From Acinetobacter shaoyimingii (lineage in GTDB: Bacteria > Pseudomonadota > Gammaproteobacteria > Pseudomonadales > Moraxellaceae): 64,000 nt of DNA. Below are positions 17,962 to 27,323 of the stretch, piece after piece (within the stretch, counting starts at the first letter, position 1; the number at the start of each line of letters is the position of its first letter). The notes beneath the pieces are model-generated. The model was not told the origin of the DNA. It saw only the letters and a list, made by a program, of their open reading frames with translations, and did not search any database. A program made the translations under genes and the position numbers. The stretch spans positions 3,162,001-3,226,000 of the forward strand of contig NZ_CP049801.1 of the NCBI RefSeq assembly GCF_011578045.1, given 5' to 3'.

Positions 17962-18222
17962 ACATCTAACCTTACTATCTAAATGCGCACATTCTACACG
18001 GATTTTTAATTTTTAAGTATATTTTCGCTAAGATGTTCTTTTGTAAACAATGTTTATGAAGTGCATAAAATGTCAAAAAACCATAAAAACAATCAAACTT
18101 TTAGATAAACTCTTCTTTTTATATGAAATCTATTTATATTATGTATTTAAAGTATATTATTTTAGAATGTGAACGTATAATTTTCGTATTCAAATTATAA
18201 ATGATTTTAAGGCGTATTTGTA

Positions 18223-19935
18223 ATGACCTTACTACAAAGTGGTATTAAATTTTCGGGGTACAATCGACGTCTCGTCGATGAAGGTATTTTAACAGCTGAT
18301 CAAATGCAATCGGCCATTGAAAGTACCAAAAAAGCTAAAACTAAAATGGTCCCGCATTTGGTTGAACAGCTCAATATCAAACCATTAACACTTGCACAAA
18401 CGATTGCGCAGGAGTTTGGGGAACCTCTATTTGATCTAGATGCCTACAATACGGACTTAGTTCCAAAAGAAGTTGTCGAAAGTAGCTTGGTCAATAAACA
18501 CCACATTTTACCTTTGAATATTCGTGGTAGCACCCTCTATGTCGCAATGTGTGATCCAATTGACATGGAAGGTCTTGAAGCCATTCGCCTCAACAGTAAA
18601 CTCAAAGTCGTTCCAGTTGTTGTTGAATACAACAAATTGGTCAAAATGATTGATAAGATTTTCGCTGAATCAGATAATTTTGATTTCGGTAGCGAAGATT
18701 TAGACGTTGATGTTGTTGATGAAGATGCTACTAACAATGATAAAAATGATTCAGAGCCATCGACCGATGACTCCCCTATCGTTAAATACATTAATAAATT
18801 ATTGGTTGATGCGATTCGCATGGGGGCTTCAGATTTGCACTTTGAACCCTATGAAAAATCATACCGTGTACGTTACCGTGTCGACGGTGTTCTAAGACAT
18901 ATTGCCAATCCACCACTACAAATGGCGAATCGTCTTGCTTCTCGTTTAAAAGTCATGTCACAAATGGACATTTCAGAAAAACGTATGCCACAAGATGGTC
19001 GTATTAAATTAAAGCTTTCTAAAACAAAAGCCATCGACTTTCGTGTCAATGCCTTACCAACGCTGTTTGGTGAAAAGCTGGTACTGCGTATTTTAGATCC
19101 GTCAAGTGCCATGTTGGGTATTGATGCTTTAGGTTATGAACCAGAACAAAAAGCATTATTTATGGAGGCGCTAGAAAAACCTCAAGGGATGTTACTCATT
19201 ACGGGTCCTACAGGTTCAGGTAAAACCGTGTCTCTGTATACTGGCTTGAATATTCTCAACACTGAAGACACCAATATTTCAACTGCGGAAGACCCTGTAG
19301 AGATTAACTTGGAAGGGATTAATCAGGTCAACGTAAACCCCAAAGTAGGCTTAACCTTCTCTGCCGCGCTAAAAGCATTCCTGCGTCAAGATCCAGATGT
19401 GATTATGGTCGGGGAGATTCGTGATTTAGAAACGGCTGAAATTGCGATTAAGGCAGCCCAAACAGGTCATATGGTGATGTCGACGCTACATACCAACAGC
19501 GCACCTGAAACATTAACGCGTCTCCGCAATATGGGCGTTCCTTCATTCAACATCGCAACTTCAGTCAATTTAGTCATTGCACAACGTCTGGCACGTCGTT
19601 TATGTACACATTGTAAAAGACCTGCCGATGTACCCAAAGAAAGTTTGATTGAGATGGGCTTTACTGAAGAAGATTTGGCCAGCCCAGATTTTCAAATGTT
19701 TGAGCCTGTAGGTTGTCCAGAATGTCGGGAAGGATATAAAGGACGTGTGGGGATTTATGAGGTGATGCGGATTACACCTGAAATTTCAAAAATTATTATG
19801 CAAGACGGTAATTCCTTAGAAATTGCTGAAGCATCACAGAAAGCAGGTTTTAATGATTTACGTCGTTCAGGATTAGTCAAAGTGATGAGCGGCTTAACTT
19901 CTCTACAGGAAGTGAATCGTGTAACCAGTGAATAA
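18223..19935 (+). CDS. pilB: Type IV pilus assembly ATPase PilB
   Basis: A 570-residue cytoplasmic hexameric motor that drives pilin polymerisation. It has an MshEN N-domain (about 10-150), then a PilT/GspE ATPase core with DLHFEPYE (about 205), Walker A GPTGSGKT (about 328), the Asp box and Walker B region DPDVIMVGEIRD (about 390), and the His box TGHMVMSTLHTN. A zinc-binding pair CTHC...CPEC lies at about 465-505. First gene of pilB-pilC-pilD-coaE, in the same order as in Pseudomonas. Confidence 0.95.
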   Translation: MTLLQSGIKFSGYNRRLVDEGILTADQMQSAIESTKKAKTKMVPHLVEQLNIKPLTLAQTIAQEFGEPLFDLDAYNTDLVPKEVVESSLVNKHHILPLNIRGSTLYVAMCDPIDMEGLEAIRLNSKLKVVPVVVEYNKLVKMIDKIFAESDNFDFGSEDLDVDVVDEDATNNDKNDSEPSTDDSPIVKYINKLLVDAIRMGASDLHFEPYEKSYRVRYRVDGVLRHIANPPLQMANRLASRLKVMSQMDISEKRMPQDGRIKLKLSKTKAIDFRVNALPTLFGEKLVLRILDPSSAMLGIDALGYEPEQKALFMEALEKPQGMLLITGPTGSGKTVSLYTGLNILNTEDTNISTAEDPVEINLEGINQVNVNPKVGLTFSAALKAFLRQDPDVIMVGEIRDLETAEIAIKAAQTGHMVMSTLHTNSAPETLTRLRNMGVPSFNIATSVNLVIAQRLARRLCTHCKRPADVPKESLIEMGFTEEDLASPDFQMFEPVGCPECREGYKGRVGIYEVMRITPEISKIIMQDGNSLEIAEASQKAGFNDLRRSGLVKVMSGLTSLQEVNRVTSE

Positions 19936-19961
19936 TTAAAATATTAAATAAGGATAAAATC

Positions 19962-21194
19962 ATGGCCGTAAAGAAAGGGCAAATGATGCCGGTTTATGCT
20001 TACGATGGGGTTGATCGTAAAGGGGCTAAAGTTAAAGGTGAAATGCCAGCACGTAATATGCAGTTGGCTAAAGTGACTTTGCGCAAACAAGGGATCACGA
20101 TTAAATCGATTCGAGAGAAAAAGAAAAACCCTCTCGAGTCATTAATGAAAAAGAAAGTCACAACTTTAGATATCACCATCTTCACACGTCAGCTCGCGAC
20201 CATGATGAAAGCTGGTGTACCCCTTGTACAAAGCTTTGAAATCGTAGCAGAAGGTTTAGAAAATCCTTCAATGCGAGATGTTGTATTGGGCATTAAAGGG
20301 GAAGTTGAAGGCGGTAATACCTTTGCGGGTGCTTTAAAAAAATATCCGCAATATTTTGATAAGCTGTTTTGTTCATTGGTTGAATCTGGTGAACAATCTG
20401 GTGCACTTGAGACCATGCTCGATCGTGTGGCGATCTACAAAGAAAAGAGTGAATTACTCAAACAAAAAATTAAGAAGGCACTAAAATATCCAATTTCAGT
20501 TATTGTTGTGGCATTCATTGTTACGATTATTTTGATGGTAAAAGTCGTTCCAGTCTTCCAAGAATTATTTAGTTCATTTGGAGCTGACTTACCAGCCTTT
20601 ACACAATTGGTCGTAAACATGTCGAATTGGACCAAAAAATATTGGTTTGTATTAATTATAGCCATTGTTGCCATTATTTTTACTTTTTTGGAAACAAAGA
20701 AACGTAGTAAAAAATTCCGCGACTTGCTTGATAAAGCAGCACTTAAAGCACCTATTTTCGGTGACCTAATCTTTAAAGCGATTATTGCGCGTTATAGCCG
20801 TACCTTATCAACCACTTTTGCAGCTGGTGTGCCTTTGATTGATGCTTTAGAGTCAACAGCAGGTGCAACCAATAATGTCGTTTATGAAGAAGCAGTTATG
20901 AAGATTCGTGACGATATTGCAACAGGTCAACAACTTCAATTTGCAATGCGTGCTACTAACCTATTCCCCTCTATGGCAGTCCAGATGGTGGCGATCGGTG
21001 AAGAATCTGGTGCACTCGATGACATGTTAGATAAAGTTGCAACCTATTATGAAAATGAAGTGGATAACGCAGTCGATGGCTTAACTTCAATGATGGAGCC
21101 TTTAATCATGGCAGTACTGGGTGTTTTAGTCGGTGGTCTGGTGATTGCCATGTACCTTCCTATTTTCCAAATGGGTTCCGTGGTCGGTGCTTAA
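19962..21194 (+). CDS. pilC: Type IV pilus inner-membrane platform protein PilC
   Basis: A 410-residue GspF-family protein with two cytoplasmic T2SSF domains (about 75-195 and 278-400), each with the QLATMMKAGVPL / TLSTTFAAGVPL and ESG-alternating (VESGEQSGAL, IGEESGAL) motifs, and three transmembrane helices (about 170-195, 222-242, 378-400). It couples PilB to the growing pilus. It starts 26 bases after pilB behind AAGGA. Confidence 0.95.
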   Translation: MAVKKGQMMPVYAYDGVDRKGAKVKGEMPARNMQLAKVTLRKQGITIKSIREKKKNPLESLMKKKVTTLDITIFTRQLATMMKAGVPLVQSFEIVAEGLENPSMRDVVLGIKGEVEGGNTFAGALKKYPQYFDKLFCSLVESGEQSGALETMLDRVAIYKEKSELLKQKIKKALKYPISVIVVAFIVTIILMVKVVPVFQELFSSFGADLPAFTQLVVNMSNWTKKYWFVLIIAIVAIIFTFLETKKRSKKFRDLLDKAALKAPIFGDLIFKAIIARYSRTLSTTFAAGVPLIDALESTAGATNNVVYEEAVMKIRDDIATGQQLQFAMRATNLFPSMAVQMVAIGEESGALDDMLDKVATYYENEVDNAVDGLTSMMEPLIMAVLGVLVGGLVIAMYLPIFQMGSVVGA

Positions 21195-21228
21195 AGCTTA
21201 ATTATTACCTAAGATAAAGAATTCTTTT

Positions 21229-22089
21229 ATGCATGAACTAACTGCTTTATTTATTGAATACCCAATATATCTCTATATTACAGTCGGTATTATCAGCCTA
21301 TGTATCGGCAGTTTTCTCAATGTCGTGATTTATCGTACGCCAAAAATGATGGAACAAGAGTGGAAACAAGACTGCCAAATGCTCTTGCATCCAGAACAAG
21401 CCATTATTGATGAATCTAAAATTACATTGAGCAAACCAGACTCAAGCTGTCCCAAATGCAAGCAACCGATTCGTTGGTATCAGAATATTCCAGTAATCAG
21501 TTGGCTTGCTTTACGTGGTAAATGCGGTTCATGCAAAAATCCGATTAGCATTCGTTATCCTTTGATCGAACTGCTAACTGCTATTTGTTCTTTAATTGTG
21601 GTTTGGGTTTACGGTCCTACCTTACAGGCATTTTTTGGTGTCATTTTGACTTGGGTTCTCATCGCATTAACCTTTATCGATTTTGACACTCAACTCCTGC
21701 CAGACCGTTATACCTTACCCTTAGCAGCACTGGGTTTAGGCATCAATAGCTATGCTATCTATACCACGCCTACATCAGCTATTTGGGGCTATATTATTGG
21801 TTTCTTATGTCTTTGGATTGTCTATTACCTGTTTAAAATCATCACTGGTAAAGAAGGTATGGGCTATGGAGATTTCAAACTCTTAGCGGCATTGGGTGCT
21901 TGGATGGGACCCATGCTGTTGCCATTGATCATCTTGCTATCTTCTTGTGTTGGTGCAATGATTGGCATCATCCTGCTCAAGGTTAAAAAAGAAAACCAAC
22001 CTTTTGCTTTTGGTCCATATATTGCCATTGCAGGATGGATTGCTTTTCTATGGGGCGATCAAATCATGAAAGCCTATTTAGGAGGCTAA
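21229..22089 (+). CDS. pilD: Prepilin peptidase/N-methyltransferase PilD
   Basis: A 286-residue polytopic A24-family aspartic peptidase that removes the leader of type IV prepilins and methylates the new N-terminal Phe. It shows the N-terminal GSFLNVVIYR segment, the cytoplasmic zinc-binding CPKC...CGSC pair (about 75-105), the first catalytic Asp in LIDFDTQLLPD (about 145) and the second in GMGYGDFK (about 212). Expected substrate: the pilin at 6783-7133. Confidence 0.95.
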   Translation: MHELTALFIEYPIYLYITVGIISLCIGSFLNVVIYRTPKMMEQEWKQDCQMLLHPEQAIIDESKITLSKPDSSCPKCKQPIRWYQNIPVISWLALRGKCGSCKNPISIRYPLIELLTAICSLIVVWVYGPTLQAFFGVILTWVLIALTFIDFDTQLLPDRYTLPLAALGLGINSYAIYTTPTSAIWGYIIGFLCLWIVYYLFKIITGKEGMGYGDFKLLAALGAWMGPMLLPLIILLSSCVGAMIGIILLKVKKENQPFAFGPYIAIAGWIAFLWGDQIMKAYLGG

Positions 22090-22116
22090 ATTCAATTGAA
22101 TCGGTAAGGAATCGAC

Positions 22117-22728
22117 ATGACATTCATCTTGGGTCTAACAGGTGGCATTGGAAGTGGAAAATCAGCTGCAAGCCAATGGTTTGAAACCCAAGGAATCACT
22201 GTTATCGATGCTGATATTGTGGCACGTGAGATCGTTGAACCTGGTCAACCTGCACTCGCTCAGATTCAAGAATGTTTCGGGGATTGGGTGATTCAGTCCA
22301 ATGGTGAATTAGACCGACGTGCTTTAAGAGAATACATTTTTAAAGAACCAGAAGCTCGACAACAGTTAGAGGCTATCACCCATCCTGCAATTCGAACATC
22401 TATAATTCAACAGCTTTCAGCAGCGACTAGCCCTTATGTCATTTTAGTTTCACCGCTTTTATTTGAAACCAATCAACATCAATTGACACATCGTAACTTA
22501 CTGATTGATGCATCTGAAGCCTTGCAAATCCAAAGAGCCAGTCACCGTGATGGTCAATCTATTGAGCAAATTCAAAAGATTATTAGTGTGCAAATGCCAC
22601 GAGAAAAAAAACAGGCATTGGCTGATGATGTAGTTCTCAATGATGGTCATATCGATCATTTATATCATCAGCTTGAAAACTTACATCAGCATTATTTAAA
22701 CATTGCCAAAGAAAAAAAGCAGTCTTAG
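22117..22728 (+). CDS. coaE: Dephospho-CoA kinase
   Basis: A 203-residue P-loop kinase for the last step of coenzyme A synthesis. Walker A is GLTGGIGSGKS at residue 6; also DADIVAREIVEPG (about 31), HPAI (about 89) and the lid segment RASHRDG. Last gene of the pilBCD cluster, 27 bases after pilD. Its final codons form part of a bidirectional terminator and its stop overlaps that of the convergent gene. Confidence 0.95.
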   Translation: MTFILGLTGGIGSGKSAASQWFETQGITVIDADIVAREIVEPGQPALAQIQECFGDWVIQSNGELDRRALREYIFKEPEARQQLEAITHPAIRTSIIQQLSAATSPYVILVSPLLFETNQHQLTHRNLLIDASEALQIQRASHRDGQSIEQIQKIISVQMPREKKQALADDVVLNDGHIDHLYHQLENLHQHYLNIAKEKKQS

Positions 22729-22744
22729 ATTGACTGCTTTTTTT
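22712..22744. terminator. Bidirectional terminator overlapping both stop codons
   Basis: A-run + AAGCAGTC, a short loop, GACTGCTT + T-run. The hairpin lies inside the last codons of coaE and of the convergent EamA transporter, so both stops lie within the structure. Confidence 0.85.
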
Positions 22745-23645
22745 GTGCTGTTAATTGCTTTTCTAAACTGTCTTTTCTCAACCAGCGCCAAGGCTGCAAA
22801 GCTCCTATCCCCATTCCAATCAATCCACACACAATCGCTAGACTCAATGGCTCACCCAATAAAGGTACGGCAATAATTGCCGCAATAAAGGGAGCCAATG
22901 TGACAATACTACCTGCTTTAAATGCACCTAATCGTTTAATCGCTTCAACATAAGTAAGCGTGGCAACGATGACCACAAAAATACCGTGAAACATGGTTTG
23001 AATGGCCAAATGCTGGATTGTCGGTTCATTTAAATGTTTTGGGAAAAACAGCAAATACAAAGGCACATAAACAATTGCTGACCAAATCGCGACCCCTGCC
23101 ATGGCATGCCAAGCAGACAGTTTCCACTGTTTAAGAAGAACAGTGAAAATCCCCCACCAAATAGCGCTGATAAAAAACAGTCCATCCCCCAAACTAAAAG
23201 CAACACCAGTCGCTTGATACATGAGATAACTCATGGCCAAGATTGAACACAGCATAATGGCAAGACTTGCCCAAATATGCTTATCGAAGGGTTGCTTAAA
23301 TAACACAAAGGCGGCTATGGCAGTACATAGAGGCAAACAACCATTTAAGAAAATCGCAGCATGTGCAGCTGGTACATAATGAAAGGCGCTGTAGCATGTT
23401 AAGCAATATGCGACACCGCCCAGCATGGCTAAAATGAAAGGTTCTTTCTTCCATAAAAAAGCGGTGTCTTTTTTATAAATCAGAATTGGCATCAATATAC
23501 AGAATGCCAATAAAAATCTGAGTGCAGTAATATCCCAAGGACTGATATGCCAGAGCGCACTTAAACGAGAGCTAATGGTGAAGCCTCCCCAAATACACAT
23601 GGTGATCGCAACAAATGCGTAACCTTGGTAGCGTGCAGGCATCAT
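22725..23645 (-). CDS. EamA/DMT-family transporter
   Basis: A 306-residue membrane protein with ten predicted helices arranged as two EamA repeats (about 8-140 and 152-290). Drug/metabolite transporters of this type export amino acids or other metabolites; the substrate cannot be read from the sequence. The C-terminus is basic (LRKDSLEKQLTAQKKQ), as expected inside the cell. Convergent with coaE, with a four-base overlap of stop regions. Confidence 0.85.
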   Translation of the reverse strand: MMPARYQGYAFVAITMCIWGGFTISSRLSALWHISPWDITALRFLLAFCILMPILIYKKDTAFLWKKEPFILAMLGGVAYCLTCYSAFHYVPAAHAAIFLNGCLPLCTAIAAFVLFKQPFDKHIWASLAIMLCSILAMSYLMYQATGVAFSLGDGLFFISAIWWGIFTVLLKQWKLSAWHAMAGVAIWSAIVYVPLYLLFFPKHLNEPTIQHLAIQTMFHGIFVVIVATLTYVEAIKRLGAFKAGSIVTLAPFIAAIIAVPLLGEPLSLAIVCGLIGMGIGALQPWRWLRKDSLEKQLTAQKKQSI

Positions 23646-23710
23646 GAATTAAATCTCGTTAAGCAATGTTTGAATATCAATGTTTTAACATAAAGTTTCT
23701 ATTTGAATGT

Positions 23711-24457
23711 TTATGCTTTGCGTTGACGGCATGCTTCATACAATGCCATACCTGTCGCTACACTCACATTTAAACTTTGCAAATTACCATCCATCGGAAT
23801 ATACACTTTATGGTCACACTGTGATTGTGTGATTGGGCGTAAACCCGTGTCTTCAGCACCCATAATAATCGCAATGGGTCCAGTCAAATCACATTCTTGA
23901 ATAGGTAAGGCATGTTCGTCAAGCATCGTACCTACAACACGCACATTGAATTCATCTTTGATTTTTGCCAAAGTCCTAGCCAGATTCGTGACTTGAATAA
24001 ATTTCACTTTTTCAGCACCACCCGCTGCCACTTTACGTGCAGTCGGCGTTAAACTTGCTGAACGGTCACGAGGCACCACAACGGCATGAACACCCATCGC
24101 TGCTGCAGTACGAATACATGCACCTAAGTTATGCGGATCAGTAATTTGATCAAGTGCCAACAAAAATACGTCTTTGGTATTTTGGATCAATTTTTCTAGA
24201 TCATTTTCATTGAGCGTTGGATGTGGACGAACTGCTGCAACAACACCTTGATGGAAAGGTTGTCCTGCCAGTTTTTCTAAACTATCACGACTGGCTTTTT
24301 GAATACTAATGCCGAACGGATCAGCCAGTTCGAAAATACGTTTTAAACGCTGGTCTTCACGTCCCTTTAAAGCAAACAAAGTTAAAACACGTTCAGGTTC
24401 TAACTCCAATAATGACTCCACAGAATGAATGCCATAATAATATTCGGGCTTCGCCAT
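23711..24457 (-). CDS. rlmB: 23S rRNA (guanosine-2251-2'-O)-methyltransferase RlmB
   Basis: A SpoU/TrmH-family enzyme of about 248 residues that methylates G2251 in the 23S P-loop. It has the N-terminal substrate-binding domain (YYYGIHSVESLLE) and the SPOUT knot motifs LDQITDPHNLGACIRTA (about 105), IIMGAEDTGLRP (about 195) and IPMDGNLQSLNVSVATGMALYE (split here: IPMDGNLQSL, NVSVATGMALYE). Start at ATG 24457 (MAKPEYYY), which has GAGGT at proper spacing; an ATG 12 bases upstream does not. Confidence 0.93.
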   Translation of the reverse strand: MAKPEYYYGIHSVESLLELEPERVLTLFALKGREDQRLKRIFELADPFGISIQKASRDSLEKLAGQPFHQGVVAAVRPHPTLNENDLEKLIQNTKDVFLLALDQITDPHNLGACIRTAAAMGVHAVVVPRDRSASLTPTARKVAAGGAEKVKFIQVTNLARTLAKIKDEFNVRVVGTMLDEHALPIQECDLTGPIAIIMGAEDTGLRPITQSQCDHKVYIPMDGNLQSLNVSVATGMALYEACRQRKA

Positions 24458-24494
24458 GAACGACCTCAATTTGCTTAATTTTAAATCAGAAAAG

Positions 24495-24527
24495 AAAAAT
24501 CCCGCAAAGCCAACTTTACAGGATTTT
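24495..24527 (-). terminator. Terminator of ppnP
   Basis: On the minus strand AATCCTGTAAAG, loop TTGG, CTTTGCGGGATT then TTT: 12 pairs including two G-T. It separates ppnP from rlmB. Confidence 0.75.
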
Positions 24528-24589
24528 ATTTAAACATTAGTTTAACCGATTTATAGCCAAATTTCTTTGCCTAATTCAGTCTTAGGTCA

Positions 24590-24913
24590 TTAACCTTCAA
24601 AATGACATACATAGTCCAATACGTCATCTGTTTCAATTTTGAACTTACTACCACCTGGTACGTAGAAAGATTGACCTGCACGGAACAACTCATGTTCTTC
24701 GTTGTCTGCAATCTTTACACGGCATTCACCTGAAATAATTTCCATACGTTCAGGAACATGCGTTTCAAACGTCAAAGGCTGTTCAGTTGGAAGAATCACC
24801 CCTAATGTTTTTTTTGTGCCGTCTTCAAATTGGACAGTATGACTAATACATGTACCACCAAAATAAACATTAGATTTTTTTACAACAGATACATGATCAA
24901 ATTGTGATTGCAT
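24590..24913 (-). CDS. ppnP: Pyrimidine/purine nucleoside phosphorylase PpnP
   Basis: A 107-residue single-cupin protein (formerly DUF1255/YaiE) that phosphorolyses several nucleosides to the base and ribose 1-phosphate. Family segments: SNVYFGG near residue 14, KKTLGVILP, PERMEIISGEC and FRAGQSFYVPGGSKF, ending in DYVCHF. Start at ATG 24913 with GGAG seven bases upstream; an upstream in-frame start would add eight residues with no support. Probably monocistronic. Confidence 0.92.
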   Translation of the reverse strand: MQSQFDHVSVVKKSNVYFGGTCISHTVQFEDGTKKTLGVILPTEQPLTFETHVPERMEIISGECRVKIADNEEHELFRAGQSFYVPGGSKFKIETDDVLDYVCHFEG

Positions 24914-24937
24914 GCGTATTCTCCAAATAATGCGCAT

Positions 24938-25457
24938 TTTATAAATTTTAATGGACGTAGTTTAATTGTGCTGGTTCAACTAATCAATCCGTGTTTTAAG
25001 CCAGATAATAATGTCTTTTTGACTATTCTAAATGAATTTTATGACATCTAAATACGACATCTCAACACATCGCCAATACATCCAAAACTTCTGAAGTATA
25101 GCAACAAATTATCGTTTTACACCTTTATTCAGATGCTAATCCAGAACTTTTTTATATCGAATGATGCTGATATCCAATTCACTTCTGATTTTTATTGAAA
25201 AAGAATATTTTTCATCAAAATAATCACGTCTAATCTGGGATCGTTGTGGTCTCTATGCGAGATTTATGAAGAAATTTGCACAAAACATCTGTTATGGATG
25301 CTCAATACTTTGTTATAGCGAATTAAAGTTACACATTTTTATGACTTTTTTCAGTTAAAATGTACATCAATACTTTTAAAATAAAGATGAAGTCTCTTGT
25401 GACGAAAACAAAACTTCACTATCTTAGAAAGACACTTTTCGCAGCTTGGATGCGTTT
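24938..25457. other. Intergenic region between ppnP and recN
   Basis: About 520 AT-rich bases with no convincing gene. It must hold the recN promoter; a TAAAAT at 25356-25361 could be a -10 element, but no good -35 is seen. No SOS (LexA-type) box was recognised, in keeping with the absence of a canonical LexA in Acinetobacter. Confidence 0.5.
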
Positions 25458-27119
25458 ATGCTGACACACTTAAATCTGATTAACTTTGCTTTAGCTGACA
25501 ATTTAGCCATTGATATTGAACAAGGTTTTAATGTCCTGACAGGTGAAACTGGTGCAGGTAAATCTTTACTTTTAGATGCATTGTCTGCATGTCTAGGTGA
25601 AAGAACCGATACCAACTATGTCCGCTATGGCTCAGATAAAGCAGATGTGACAGCCGTCTTTAGCTATCAAGCGCAAAGCCCTGAAGCCGATTGGTTAACA
25701 GCACATGAATTGGCGGATGAATCTGGTGAGATTCATTTACGCCGTGTGATTTTTGCCACTGGACGAAGTAAAGCATGGATTAACGGTCGACCAAGCAGCT
25801 TATCCGAACTGAAAGAAATTGGACGTTTACTGGTTCAGCTCTATAGTCAACACAGCCAGCAACAATTACTAGAACCCCCTTACCCAAAACATTGGTTAGA
25901 CCGTTATAGTAATTTTGGTGATCATACACAGGCAGTCAAAGACAGCTACAACACGTGGCAAAAAAATATCCGTCAACATCAAGCTGCTCTCGATGCTCAG
26001 ACGACACGCTTAAAACGGATTGAAACTTTAGAATCGCAACTTGAAGAACTCGAAGATGTACTACAGGTTGATTATAAAGACATTGAGCAAGAATTTGATC
26101 GTTTAAGTCATCATGAGCACATCATGTTGGACTGTGGTTATGCCCTAAATGCCTTAGAAGAATCTGAACAAAATATTAATCAGGAAATCTCTTCCATCAT
26201 TCGTCGTCTTGAATCACATGCTGGACGTAGCGAGCAACTGTCCACGATTTATAATTCTTTAGTCAATGCACAAAGTGAATTGGATGATGCGAGCTCAAGC
26301 TTAAAACAATATATTGATCGTCAAAGTTTTGATCCTGATCGAATGGAAGAACTCAATGCTCAACTGGAAGTTTTCCATCGACTTGCGCGTAAGTATCGTG
26401 TTCAACCTGATGAACTAAAACAACAATATGAAACGTGGCAAAATGAGTTACAGCAACTGCATCAGTTAGAAGACCCTGAAGCCTTAGCTGAACAAGTTGA
26501 GCAAGCACATCAAGTCTTCATAGAAAAAGCGCAATATCTAGATGATATTCGTCGTGAAGCAGCCACCCCATTAGCAATAAAACTCACTGAACAAGTAAAG
26601 CAGTTAGCGCTACCTGAAGCCCATTTCGAATTTAAATTCGAACCCTTAGAACAACCATCTTCTGAAGGCTTTAGCTTTATTCAACTCCTGTTCACTGCCA
26701 ACAAAGGCATTCCACCACAACCTTTAGGTCGAATCGCATCAGGTGGTGAATTGTCTCGTATAGCCTTAGTGATGCAAGTGATGAATGCAGAAAAAACCGA
26801 AGCTGAAGTTTTGGTGTTTGATGAAATTGATGTGGGAATTAGTGGTGGTACGGCGGAGATTGTCGGGCGTTTACTTGCCGGACTTGGTCAACATGTACAA
26901 ATTCTATGTATCACCCACCAAGCGCAAGTTGCTGCACAGTCTGATCAACATTTGTTGGTGAAAAAATTACAGACCGACCCTGCCAGCAGTACTATTTTTG
27001 AATTAGACGAAGATGAGCGGATTCAAGAATTAGCACGCATGACGGGTGGCGTAGAAATTAGTGAAACCACGTTGCAACACGCGAAGCAGTTAAGACAATT
27101 GAAGTTTCAGACGACTTAA
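25458..27119 (+). CDS. recN: DNA repair protein RecN
   Basis: A 553-residue SMC-like ATPase acting early in double-strand-break repair. N-terminal half: LTHLNLINFALADNLAIDI and Walker A LTGETGAGKS (about residue 30). Long coiled-coil arms lie at about 155-370, with the QHSQQQLLEP segment before them. C-terminal half: signature ASGGELSRIALVM (about 430) and Walker B VLVFDEIDVGISG (about 455), then CITHQAQVAAQSD. Start at ATG 25458 (MLTHLNL), the standard RecN N-terminus; an ATG 12 bases earlier is less likely. Confidence 0.95.
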   Translation: MLTHLNLINFALADNLAIDIEQGFNVLTGETGAGKSLLLDALSACLGERTDTNYVRYGSDKADVTAVFSYQAQSPEADWLTAHELADESGEIHLRRVIFATGRSKAWINGRPSSLSELKEIGRLLVQLYSQHSQQQLLEPPYPKHWLDRYSNFGDHTQAVKDSYNTWQKNIRQHQAALDAQTTRLKRIETLESQLEELEDVLQVDYKDIEQEFDRLSHHEHIMLDCGYALNALEESEQNINQEISSIIRRLESHAGRSEQLSTIYNSLVNAQSELDDASSSLKQYIDRQSFDPDRMEELNAQLEVFHRLARKYRVQPDELKQQYETWQNELQQLHQLEDPEALAEQVEQAHQVFIEKAQYLDDIRREAATPLAIKLTEQVKQLALPEAHFEFKFEPLEQPSSEGFSFIQLLFTANKGIPPQPLGRIASGGELSRIALVMQVMNAEKTEAEVLVFDEIDVGISGGTAEIVGRLLAGLGQHVQILCITHQAQVAAQSDQHLLVKKLQTDPASSTIFELDEDERIQELARMTGGVEISETTLQHAKQLRQLKFQTT

Positions 27120-27199
27120 ACTAAGGACGATTTAAGTTTTAATGAACTGATACAGATCACATTGAGCAAGAGCTTATGGGACTGTTCATATTGCAGCCC

Positions 27200-27322
27200 A
27201 TGCATTGCGTTATAGGCTCAGACAACATAAATAAAGCAGGAATAGAAGATAGCTATTCTTTTTTCGGCTATTCCTTTTTCGACAATTCCCTTGTCGGCTA
27301 TTCCTTTGTCATGGTTCAGTGA
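27200..27322 (+). other. Possible 40-codon ORF with four 15-bp tandem repeats
   Basis: An ATG-to-TGA frame whose second half is a four-unit 15-bp repeat (27251-27310) read in frame as SYSFF, GYSFF, DNSLV, GYSFV. No Shine-Dalgarno is obvious and no family is recognised. It may be a small protein or just a minisatellite downstream of recN. Confidence 0.2.
27251..27310. repeat. 15-bp tandem repeat, four imperfect units
   Basis: Units begin at 27251, 27266, 27281 and 27296. The second and fourth read GGCTATTCCTTT(T/G)TC, and the others differ by a few bases. It lies between recN and the convergent secreted-protein gene. Confidence 0.85.
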
Positions 27323-27323
27323 A

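Noticed and set aside
24938..25457. Possible SOS box upstream of recN
   Set aside because: No CTGT-N8-ACAG site is seen, and Acinetobacter lacks a canonical LexA.
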